64,000 bases of DNA from NCBI GenBank assembly GCA_041651175.1, contig JBAZJT010000008.1:1-64000 (forward strand), given 5' to 3'. Positions 25,883 to 33,107 of this stretch are shown one piece after another; position 1 is the stretch's first letter, and every line of letters begins with the position of its first letter. The notes beneath the pieces were generated by a model, which searched no databases, had not been told where the DNA came from, and saw nothing but the letters and a program-made list of their open reading frames with translations. This DNA comes from Elusimicrobiales bacterium. Its GTDB lineage: Bacteria; Elusimicrobiota; Elusimicrobia; Elusimicrobiales; Elusimicrobiaceae. A program made the translations under genes and the position numbers.

Positions 25883-27832
25883 TTAAACGGCTGCCGCCGC
25901 GGGCTGTGTGGTGTAGTTAAGCAGGCCGCCCGCCGCGATTATATCGCGCTGGCGCTGCGACAAATTGTAGACGCATTCAATATCCGCGCCGGTGCGCGCG
26001 TTTTTGATTATGACCGGCCTGCCCTGCGCCAGCGCATCGCGCCAGTCCGGGGAGGAGAGCTTGTCGCCCTTTTCAATCCTGTCGTAATCGGCTGGATTTT
26101 TGAATGTCAGCGGCGCGATGCCGAAATTCACCAGATTGGCCGCGTGTATGCGTTCAAACGACTTGGCGACGACGGCTTTTACACCCAGGAACATCGGACA
26201 CATCGCCGCATGCTCCCGGCTGGAGCCCTGCCCGTAGGATTCGCCCGCCACAATGATATTGTGGACGCCGGCGGCCCGGTTTTCAAGGCAGCGCTTGGGG
26301 AAAGAGGGGTCCACGTTTTCAAACACGAATTCGGCGTACTTCGGCACGTTGGAGCGGTATTTAAGCCGCGCGCCGGCGGGCATGATATGGTCGGTGGTGA
26401 TTTTGTCGCCCGCCTTGATTGCGGCCTCGCCTTCAAGCGACTGGGGCAGCCGCCCGTTGCGCGGCGGCTCGCCTATATTGGGGCCGCGGAACACCGGAGT
26501 GGCTTTCAGCTCCGGCACGGGGAAAATGAACATGCTGTCGCCGGCCAGGTAACGCGCCGGCTCCTTTATCTTAGGGTACGCCGTTCCGGTTTTGCGCGGG
26601 TCGGTGAAACGGCCCGTTATCGCCGAGGCGGCGGCCGCTTCCGGGCTGGTCAGATACACCTGCGCGTCCTTTGTGCCGCTTCTGGCCTCAAAATTGCGGT
26701 TGGACGTGCGTATGGAAACGCCCGCGCTCTTGGGCGAGAAATGATTGCCGATGCAGAAGCCGCACGCGCTTTCCATGATGCGCGCGCCGGAGGCGATTAA
26801 ATCCGCCAGAGCGCCCTTGCGCGCCATCATTTCCAGCACCTGCCGCGAGCCGGGGGCTATTGCCAGACTCGTATTCGGATGAACCGTCTTGCCTTTTAGT
26901 ATCGCCGCGACGGTCATCATATCCTTATAGGACGAGTTGGTGCAGGAACCGATACATACCTGGTCAACCTTCATGCCCTCAAGCTCGGAGATTTTTTTGA
27001 CGTTGCCGGGGCTGTGCGGCGCGGCGGACAGCGGCTCCAGCGCGGAGAGGTCCAAATCAATCACGCGGTCGTATTTCGCGGAGGCGTCGGCTTTGAGCGG
27101 CGTCCAATGCCCGGCCCGGCCCTGCGCCCTGAGGAATTTTTTTGTAACGCCGTCGGAGGGGAATATGGAGAAAGTAACCCCCATTTCCGCGCCCATGTTG
27201 GCGATGGTGGCGCGCTGCGGGACGGACAACGTTTTCACGCCGGGGCCGCCGTACTCCAGCGCCACGCCCACATTGCCCTTGGTGGAGAGAATCTCAAGCA
27301 TTTTCAGCACGACGTCTTTTGCCGCAACCCAGTCGCGCAGTTCGCCTGTGAGATTAACGAGATAGACGCGCGGGCAGACGGTGTAGAACAATCCCCCGCC
27401 CATGGCGACCGCCACGTCAAGCCCGCCCGCGCCGATTGCGGCCTGGCCTATGCCGCCGCCGGTGGGGGTATGGCTGTCGCTTCCCAGCAAAGTGGTGCCG
27501 GGCTTGCCGAAACGCTCCAGATGCACCTGATGGCAGATGCCGTTTCCGGCGCGGGAATAGACTATGCCGTATTTGGCGGCCACGGTTTGCAGGTAAATAT
27601 GGTCGTCGTTATTTTCAAAGCCGACCTGGACGGTATTATGGTCCACATAGGAAACCGACAAATCGGTTTTGACAGAATCTATGCCCAGCGCCTCAAATTG
27701 CAGATACGCCATTGTGCCGGTGGCGTCCTGCGTGAGCGTCTGGTCTATCCGGATTCCTATTTCCTTTCCCGGCGTATACTCGCCTTCCTTAAGGTGCGCC
27801 TGAAGGACTTTCTCCACTATATTCTTGCCCAT
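25883..27832 (-). CDS. acn: Aconitate hydratase
   Basis: A 649-aa aconitase of the shorter mitochondrial/bacterial type. The three Fe-S cysteines are in VCIGSCTNSS and ACGFCIGNH. GSDSHTPTGGGIGQAAIGAG and the active-site AGESYGQGSSREHAAM are intact. It isomerises citrate and isocitrate. AAGGAG lies 5 bases before the ATG. It leads the operon and is preceded by a leader hairpin, an extended -10 and an FNR-like dyad. Confidence 0.94.
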   Translation of the reverse strand: MGKNIVEKVLQAHLKEGEYTPGKEIGIRIDQTLTQDATGTMAYLQFEALGIDSVKTDLSVSYVDHNTVQVGFENNDDHIYLQTVAAKYGIVYSRAGNGICHQVHLERFGKPGTTLLGSDSHTPTGGGIGQAAIGAGGLDVAVAMGGGLFYTVCPRVYLVNLTGELRDWVAAKDVVLKMLEILSTKGNVGVALEYGGPGVKTLSVPQRATIANMGAEMGVTFSIFPSDGVTKKFLRAQGRAGHWTPLKADASAKYDRVIDLDLSALEPLSAAPHSPGNVKKISELEGMKVDQVCIGSCTNSSYKDMMTVAAILKGKTVHPNTSLAIAPGSRQVLEMMARKGALADLIASGARIMESACGFCIGNHFSPKSAGVSIRTSNRNFEARSGTKDAQVYLTSPEAAAASAITGRFTDPRKTGTAYPKIKEPARYLAGDSMFIFPVPELKATPVFRGPNIGEPPRNGRLPQSLEGEAAIKAGDKITTDHIMPAGARLKYRSNVPKYAEFVFENVDPSFPKRCLENRAAGVHNIIVAGESYGQGSSREHAAMCPMFLGVKAVVAKSFERIHAANLVNFGIAPLTFKNPADYDRIEKGDKLSSPDWRDALAQGRPVIIKNARTGADIECVYNLSQRQRDIIAAGGLLNYTTQPAAAAV

Positions 27833-27846
27833 ACCAACTCCTTATT

Positions 27847-27879
27847 AAAGGCTGCCGGATTAAAATCGCGGCAGCCTTT
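27847..27879 (-). promoter_or_regulatory. Leader hairpin just upstream of the acn ribosome site
   Basis: An 11-bp perfect stem (AAAGGCTGCCG / CGGCAGCCTTT) with an 11-base A/T-rich loop ends about 3 bases before the AAGGAG site. There is no T run, so a 5' protective or translational element is more likely than a terminator. Confidence 0.5.
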
Positions 27880-27910
27880 GAAATGCGCGGTTCACCCGCT
27901 TATCGTGAAT

Positions 27911-27954
27911 ATTCTATCAGAAAACCATTTCCCCCCCGCATTGACACCGGTCAA
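27911..27954 (-). promoter_or_regulatory. acn operon promoter with FNR/CRP-family-like dyad
   Basis: An extended -10 TGATAGAAT (27911-27919, minus strand) predicts a start near 27904. A dyad TTGAC-ACCG-GTCAA at 27941-27954 is centred about 42-44 bases upstream, the class II activator position. No good -35 is present, consistent with activator dependence. Confidence 0.5.
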
Positions 27955-28020
27955 CGACTAAAATCAATCCCTTCCTCAACGCCCGCCGGAGACAGCTGCT
28001 TGAAACATCATCTGGCTTAT

Positions 28021-28035
28021 TGTAGCGACGCTACA
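28021..28035. repeat. Short palindrome at the end of the helix-hairpin-helix gene
   Basis: TGTAGCG-A-CGCTACA has perfect 7-bp arms, overlapping the stop codon at 28031. With a 1-base centre it is a DNA dyad rather than a terminator. Confidence 0.35.
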
Positions 28036-28342
28036 CTTTATCCTTCCAGCTCCACCATTTCAGCAGTCCCGGGGCTGGCTTGTCCGTTGACGCGAAATAA
28101 ACCGCGCAGCGGAAAACATACAGCACGCAGCGGTCCACAGGCCCGCCTTTCTGACGGCAGTGCCGTTTGTAAAGCTCTTCCGCGCTTGCTGACCTCAGGT
28201 CGGAGACAGAACGCACGCCAAGCAGCCATAAATCGTTGGCAATGCTTGGGCCGACGCCGGGTATGCGCCGCAAATCCTTCAGCGCCTTGTCCCTGATTCC
28301 CCCGCCGCCTGCCTGCTGTCTTGCAACTGTATCTTTTGGCAT
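28031..28342 (-). CDS. Helix-hairpin-helix protein of the Cdd1 ('pathogenicity locus') type
   Basis: A 103-aa protein whose core LRRIPGVGPSIANDLWLLG is a helix-hairpin-helix motif. It is followed by VSDLRSASAEELYKRHC and GGPVDRCVLYVFRCAVYFAS, a pattern conserved in the small Cdd1-like family. Such proteins are predicted to bind DNA non-specifically; the function is not established. It starts 1 base after the response regulator and ends the long TPR-Exb-TonB operon, perhaps as a passenger. Confidence 0.75.
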   Translation of the reverse strand: MPKDTVARQQAGGGGIRDKALKDLRRIPGVGPSIANDLWLLGVRSVSDLRSASAEELYKRHCRQKGGPVDRCVLYVFRCAVYFASTDKPAPGLLKWWSWKDKV

Positions 28343-28343
28343 A

Positions 28344-29081
28344 TCAATCCAGCCGGAAGCCTTCGCCCCATAGATTGTCTATTTTTATCGCGCTGCCTTC
28401 CAGCTTGCGCCTTATGCTGGCCATGTGGACGGCCAGAGTATGCATTATCTCGCGCGAGTACGCCTTGCCCGGCCACAGTCGCTGCTTGAAATCGTCATAG
28501 CTGACCAGCTTGTGCTTGTTTTCCAGCAATACGCGCAATATGGAGAATTCGCTGCGGGTAAGCGATATTTCCACCTGCGTAGGCTGCGGCTGCCCCTCTT
28601 TTTTGACCTTGAAATAACAGCGACGGCCCGGCACGTCCATGGAAAGTTCCATCGCGCCGGAAAGCATTTTCCGGGCCGGGGCGGGCTTTTTGCGCTCCCG
28701 CAGGCGGACAAGCGCCTTGATTTGCTCGGCGAAAACGCGGGGGCGCAGCGGCCTTACCGCCACTTCGTTCACATAAGATTGCAGCAGGGACAGCACTTTC
28801 TGGGGGGTGGCGCCTTCCTCCAGCACGGCCACAATAACCGCCGCCGGGAAAGACTGCCGCGCCTTCGCCAGATATTCCTCCGGCGGGACCTGGCCAAAAA
28901 CCGAGGTTTTGGCCGCACAGTCAACAATAACCGCCGCCGGCATGCCGGAGCGGGTTACCCGCGCCGCATCCTTCCAGCCGCCGGCGCCGGATAATTGGCA
29001 ACCCGCATCGGAAAACGGGACGCGGCAGAAATTGACAAGCTCAGAGTCCGCGGTGAGAAATAGAACTAAAAGCTGTTCCAT
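28344..29081 (-). CDS. OmpR-type winged-helix regulator with degenerate receiver
   Basis: A 245-aa protein. The first 115 residues look like a response-regulator receiver with a phospho-acceptor-like Asp in AVIVDCAAK, but the usual acidic pair near residue 10 is reduced (TADSEL) and the invariant Lys of the KP pair is Arg (VRPLRP). The C-terminal 100 residues are a winged helix (LTRSEFSILRVLLENKHKLV, HTLAVHMASIRRKL, GEGFRLD). I start at the ATG at 29081, which overlaps the upstream TAA. A phosphorylation-independent regulator of its own operon is plausible but unproven. Confidence 0.75.
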   Translation of the reverse strand: MEQLLVLFLTADSELVNFCRVPFSDAGCQLSGAGGWKDAARVTRSGMPAAVIVDCAAKTSVFGQVPPEEYLAKARQSFPAAVIVAVLEEGATPQKVLSLLQSYVNEVAVRPLRPRVFAEQIKALVRLRERKKPAPARKMLSGAMELSMDVPGRRCYFKVKKEGQPQPTQVEISLTRSEFSILRVLLENKHKLVSYDDFKQRLWPGKAYSREIMHTLAVHMASIRRKLEGSAIKIDNLWGEGFRLD

Positions 29082-30031
29082 TATTTGATTTTGATAAGAA
29101 ACTGGCGCTCGGTCGGCAGCGCCTCCGTGCCGGAAAACGCTATAGCGTCCGGCTGGCGGTTGAGCAGCCGGGCCAGCAGGTCGCGCGCAAGGCCGGCCTG
29201 CTCGTCGCCGCGCGGCTTGGAATCGGCATAGCACACCACGCTGACCGCCCGCCCGTTATAGCGCATCTTGATAATATCCGCGGCGGCGGAAAGGGCGGGT
29301 TCGGCCCTGTCCTTGTCCAGCGAAAGCAGATCCCGCGCGTCGCCGAAAAGCCGGGCGCTGTCCACTTCTATGGCGGGCGCGCCGTCCAGAACGATTTCGC
29401 GCACGTCAAAACGGAATTCCGCCGGGCTGGCGGGACCGCCAAGGTGCGCGCCGCCGCTATCGGTCAAATTCAGAAAAGCGTTATAGGAATGCCCCGCCCT
29501 GACCCACAGGCCAGCCTGGTTCTTTCCGTCCCACGTCAGCTTGTCCGGCGGCTTGCCGGAGCCGGAGAATTTATGGAAAACGGAGCCGTCGTCGCCCATG
29601 ATGTCCAGCTCCCACTGAAGGCCGGCATACCAGCTAGCCGCCGGGGGCTGCACCAGTATCCTGGCCATGGAAAAAGCTATGTCAAACACGACATCGCCCC
29701 GGGAAATAAGATAGTGCCATTGCGGCTTGATAACCTTGGGGCTGTGCAGCGTATCCGGACGGTTATGTTTCCAGTCAAAGGTTACCGGCGAATCCGCCAG
29801 AAAAAGCTTGTCGTCCGGCTCCAGCATGGGGGTTAGCGCGTCCATCGGGTCAAAAACGAGCTGAAGCTTTGGCCGGTTGAAGGGAAACTTGGAAATAGTC
29901 TCGCCCTTGATTATTATTTCGGCATAGGAAGTGGTGTCCTGCGCGCGCGCGGCTCCCGCGGCAACCGCGATAACCGCGGCAACCGCAAGAGCGAAACCTG
30001 CCGGATATTTTTTAACAAAGCTCATGGTCAT
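29081..30031 (-). CDS. Periplasmic protein with OmpA-like C-terminus
   Basis: A 316-aa exported protein (signal peptide ends near AGAARAQ). The middle contains a FlgD-like strand set (LTWDGKNQAGLWVRAGHSY). The last 100 residues (VDSARLFGDARDLLSL, AADIIKMRYNGRAVSVVCYA, AGLARDLLARLL) follow the OmpA/peptidoglycan-binding layout, but key ligand residues are unclear. GAGGGAAG precedes an ATGA overlap with the upstream lipoprotein. A cell-wall contact for the Exb/TonB machine is a reasonable inference. Confidence 0.6.
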   Translation of the reverse strand: MTMSFVKKYPAGFALAVAAVIAVAAGAARAQDTTSYAEIIIKGETISKFPFNRPKLQLVFDPMDALTPMLEPDDKLFLADSPVTFDWKHNRPDTLHSPKVIKPQWHYLISRGDVVFDIAFSMARILVQPPAASWYAGLQWELDIMGDDGSVFHKFSGSGKPPDKLTWDGKNQAGLWVRAGHSYNAFLNLTDSGGAHLGGPASPAEFRFDVREIVLDGAPAIEVDSARLFGDARDLLSLDKDRAEPALSAAADIIKMRYNGRAVSVVCYADSKPRGDEQAGLARDLLARLLNRQPDAIAFSGTEALPTERQFLIKIK

Positions 30032-30630
30032 CTTCCCTCAAATGTTACCGTTACGGTCCCCCACTGCTCGCCGGATGACGCAGGCAGCGGCGCGAACTTC
30101 CAGCCGCGCAGGGTTTGCGCCACCAGCTTGTCTACGTCGGCATAACCGGACGTGCGCGTCACGGTGAAGCCGCCGGTTGCCGCGCCGTCCGCAGCCGCCC
30201 ATATCCTGACGGACACCGAAATGCCGGCGGAAAGGCTGTTTCTCATCCTGGGCGGGAGGGACAATCCCGCGCGCGCAACGATGTCCCGCGCGGCAAGCGG
30301 GCCCTCAATTTCGTAATAAGCCGACAGCGCGCGCACACGCCGCGCGCGCGTTTTGCCGGCGGCGGAATCATAAGCGTGCCGCGCTTCCCCCGCGGTGGCA
30401 AGCGGGCTTGCCACGTCTATCAGCCTGCCCACCTGTTTTGAACCTCTTTCCAGTTCCAGCGAAACAGGCAGAACCCGGACGCCGGCCTCGTTAAGCGGAG
30501 CGGCGCGCACCATGCGCGGACTGTCCCGCAAATCGGAATGAGGCGGCTCCAGACGCGGAGAAAGCATATCCTCCGAGCATGCGGGAAACGCGAATGCGAA
30601 GATGAAAATGCCTGTTGCAAGCCTCATCAT
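30028..30630 (-). CDS. TonB-like C-terminal domain lipoprotein
   Basis: A 200-aa protein. The lipobox-like AFAFPAC puts a Cys at position 18. The motif YEIEGPLAARDIV then leads into a TonB-type C-terminal domain (VSVRIWAAADGAA, VTRTSGYADVDKLVAQTLRGW, WGTVTVTFEG). It is a paralogue of the adjacent full-length TonB, sharing YxIEGPLAxR and RTSGYADxDK, but it lacks the N-terminal membrane anchor and proline arm. It could be a lipid-anchored partner of TonB. Confidence 0.7.
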   Translation of the reverse strand: MMRLATGIFIFAFAFPACSEDMLSPRLEPPHSDLRDSPRMVRAAPLNEAGVRVLPVSLELERGSKQVGRLIDVASPLATAGEARHAYDSAAGKTRARRVRALSAYYEIEGPLAARDIVARAGLSLPPRMRNSLSAGISVSVRIWAAADGAATGGFTVTRTSGYADVDKLVAQTLRGWKFAPLPASSGEQWGTVTVTFEGR

Positions 30631-31574
30631 TTATTCTCAAATCTTATGGTGATTATGCCATGCTGCTTCTGGAGAGGCTCGTCCGGAGACAGCGGCTCGA
30701 AAACCCATTTCTTAAGCTCATCCGTAACATACTTGTCCAGGTCCGCATAACCGGACGTGCGCATGACACGGAAAGTACTCATGACGGCTCCTTCCGGAGT
30801 AACCCATATCTTTATGGAAACCACGGCCTCGGATATCGGACGGCCTCTGGCCCATTTGGGGAAGGGGATGGCGTCCCTCTTGAGTATTTTGCGGTTGGCC
30901 AGCGGGCCTTCTATGTCGTAATCGCCGCTCATCATGCCGAATTCGTCGCGCCCGGCGGCGCGTTTTTTCCGTTCCGCCGGCGTGACGGGAGCCTCGGATA
31001 TGGCGGGTTTGGCGCGGGGCTTGGCCGGCTCATCGTCCATGGTGAGGGCGTCCTCGGCGCCTATCATCTTGCCGCCGCGGCCTCCGCCGACATCTATGGT
31101 TGAAGGCATGACAATGCCGCGCCTCATGCCGATATCTTCCAGAGCTGCGGACTGCGCTATGCGCGGCCCAGCGGCGACTTTAAGCCCGCCGGCGTCCGCC
31201 ATTTTCAGCCGGGAGCCCGACGACATGTCCATGCTGATGGCGCGCTTGGGGCCGGATACCTTGCCCCTGGCGTCGTTAAGCACCGAGGCGGGCATCACAA
31301 ACTGCTTTGACAGGTTCAGCTTGGCCAGGGCCAGCGGGCTTTTCGCGCTGACTATATGCGCCTTCGGAGCGCTGGGAGTGGGAATCTGTATCAGTTCCTT
31401 GGGCGGAGGCGGAGGCGTGTACCTTTCCGGCTGCATTATGAAATCCACACTGTTGATAAGAGATGTCTTGCTTTCCGGCGCCCACGCCATTTTAAGATAG
31501 AACACCAGCAGCAACGCATGCGCCGCCGCCGAAAGGGCGAAAGCGCGCGAGGACCTCTGGCTCTGGGTCATCAT
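30627..31574 (-). CDS. TonB energy transducer
   Basis: A 315-aa protein with the usual TonB order: one N-terminal membrane helix (residues about 10-30), a proline-rich stretch (RYTPPPPPKELIQIP), a long charged arm, YDIEGPLANRKIL and the C-terminal beta domain (VVSIKIWVTPEGAVMSTFRV, RTSGYADLDKYVTDELKKW). It should couple ExbB/ExbD proton flow to an outer-membrane or periplasmic partner. Overlaps exbD upstream and the lipoprotein downstream by 4 bases. Confidence 0.85.
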   Translation of the reverse strand: MMTQSQRSSRAFALSAAAHALLLVFYLKMAWAPESKTSLINSVDFIMQPERYTPPPPPKELIQIPTPSAPKAHIVSAKSPLALAKLNLSKQFVMPASVLNDARGKVSGPKRAISMDMSSGSRLKMADAGGLKVAAGPRIAQSAALEDIGMRRGIVMPSTIDVGGGRGGKMIGAEDALTMDDEPAKPRAKPAISEAPVTPAERKKRAAGRDEFGMMSGDYDIEGPLANRKILKRDAIPFPKWARGRPISEAVVSIKIWVTPEGAVMSTFRVMRTSGYADLDKYVTDELKKWVFEPLSPDEPLQKQHGIITIRFENK

Positions 31575-31981
31575 TTATTCTGCTCCGTGGCTATGGTCAT
31601 GTCGCGCGCGCCGCATTCCTTGGACAACTGCATCAGCTCCGCCAGAAGGCCGTAGGCCGAGCCTTTGTCCGCACGGAAAATCACGTATTTGCTCTGGCTT
31701 TTCATTATAGCGACCTTAAGGTCGGCCCGCATATCCTCGCCCTTGACATACGGCTTTTCAAACAGCGCCAGCTTGCCGTCGGGAGCGATGCTTATGATTA
31801 TTTTCTCCTGCTCATTTCCTTCCTGCGTGTGCGCCACCGGAATCTGCACCTTGAACGGCGGGTCGGACAACATGGGCGCGGTTACCATGAATATGATGAC
31901 CAGCACCAGGCACACGTCCACCAGCGGGGTGACGTTTATACCCGTTATTTCGCCGTCATCCGATTCGGCCTGCATTGCCAT
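31571..31981 (-). CDS. ExbD/TolR biopolymer transport protein (copy 2)
   Basis: A 136-aa protein with one N-terminal membrane helix. The proton-path Asp is in ITGINVTPLVDVCLVLVIIF. The periplasmic domain follows. It is a sister of the ExbD two bases upstream. Two different ExbDs per ExbB are typical of Tol/Agl-type gene sets. ATGA overlap with tonB. Confidence 0.88.
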   Translation of the reverse strand: MAMQAESDDGEITGINVTPLVDVCLVLVIIFMVTAPMLSDPPFKVQIPVAHTQEGNEQEKIIISIAPDGKLALFEKPYVKGEDMRADLKVAIMKSQSKYVIFRADKGSAYGLLAELMQLSKECGARDMTIATEQNK

Positions 31982-31983
31982 AG

Positions 31984-32394
31984 TTATTCATTCCTCATAA
32001 GAGCAAGCTTGGCTGCGCCGCACTGCTTGGCGATATCAAGAATCTGCACGACATCGCCCACCACGTTTTCGCTGTCGGCGGTTACGATAACCATGCCGTC
32101 GCGGCTGGTCTGCAGCGCGCCGATTATGGCATTGGGCAGGGCGTCAAGCTGCACCTGCTTGCCGTTGACCATCAGCACCCCCGTCTTGTCCATTTTGACA
32201 GTGACGTTTTCGCTGACGGCGGTCTGCCCCGTCGCTGTGGACGAACTGGAACGGAACACCCGTATCCCGCTTTTGAGCGCGAACGGCGCGATGGACATGA
32301 AAATAATGACCAGCACCAGGCATACGTCCACCAGCGGGGTTACGTTGATGGCCGTTATCGCGCCGTCAAATTCGTAAGGCGGCTTTTTGCTCAT
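31984..32394 (-). CDS. ExbD/TolR biopolymer transport protein (copy 1)
   Basis: A 136-aa protein with the same plan as copy 2. The conserved TPLVDVCLVLVIIF gives the membrane Asp. The periplasmic part differs (FRSSSSTATGQTAVSENVTV), so the pair may form a hetero-assembly. It starts 12 bases after exbB and ends 2 bases before copy 2. Confidence 0.88.
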   Translation of the reverse strand: MSKKPPYEFDGAITAINVTPLVDVCLVLVIIFMSIAPFALKSGIRVFRSSSSTATGQTAVSENVTVKMDKTGVLMVNGKQVQLDALPNAIIGALQTSRDGMVIVTADSENVVGDVVQILDIAKQCGAAKLALMRNE

Positions 32395-32406
32395 ATTCGC
32401 CGTCCG

Positions 32407-33093
32407 TCAATGCGGCTTCGGCGGCATCCTGGGCTTTTCCGGCGTGGCGGGGCGGGGATCCTTTCCCGCCGCTTCCACAGCACCCGGCAGCAGCACCGAA
32501 AGGCGCGAAGACACGACCTCCATCTCCGTAACCAGCAGTTTTATCTTGCGCGTGAAGTAGTTGAACACTACGACAGCCGGAATAGCCACCAGCAATCCCG
32601 CCGCCGTGGCGACAAGGGCTTCCGATATGCCTTTTGAGACAGCTGACGCCCCGCCCACACCCGACGCCGCCAAATTGCCGAACGCCTTGATGATGCCGAC
32701 GACGGTGCCGAACAGCCCTATAAACGGCGCCACGTTGCCCATGGTGCCCAGTATGCCCAGGTTTGACTCCAGCGTAAGCCGTTCCTCCTGGCGCTTGGAG
32801 GCCATCAACTCCTCCAGAACCTCCACACAGGCATTGCTGTTCTCAAGCGCGTAATGCGTAAGGCGCGACACGGGAGCATCAACTTCCAGGCAGTAGCGTT
32901 TCGCCTCCGCCATGCTGCCTTGGGCGACCAGGTCCAGCACCTTGCGCAGGAATTTGTCAACATTGCCTATGCTGGCCTTGCGGAAAACCAGCCATCTTTC
33001 TATGGCGAAAGTGATGGACAACAGCGAACATCCTATAAGAATGACCAGCGTAAAGCTGTCGCGGAGCTGCGCGATAAGACTTTCATGACCCAT
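32407..33093 (-). CDS. ExbB/TolQ/MotA-type proton channel protein
   Basis: A 228-aa protein with three membrane segments at about residues 15-35, 115-145 and 155-180. The signature GLFGTVVGIIKAFGNLA and AATAAGLLVAIPAVVVF match MotA/TolQ/ExbB. It forms the proton channel with ExbD. It starts 14 bases after the giant TPR gene and has a proline-rich tail. Confidence 0.9.
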   Translation of the reverse strand: MGHESLIAQLRDSFTLVILIGCSLLSITFAIERWLVFRKASIGNVDKFLRKVLDLVAQGSMAEAKRYCLEVDAPVSRLTHYALENSNACVEVLEELMASKRQEERLTLESNLGILGTMGNVAPFIGLFGTVVGIIKAFGNLAASGVGGASAVSKGISEALVATAAGLLVAIPAVVVFNYFTRKIKLLVTEMEVVSSRLSVLLPGAVEAAGKDPRPATPEKPRMPPKPH

Positions 33094-33107
33094 GTAAGTT
33101 CCTCCGG

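Noticed and set aside
24309..25886. 525-codon plus-strand open frame
   Set aside because: Antisense to aclB and icd; a codon-bias shadow.
28021..28035. Palindrome as a terminator for the TPR-Exb-TonB operon
   Set aside because: The centre is one base and there is no T run, so a hairpin terminator is unlikely.
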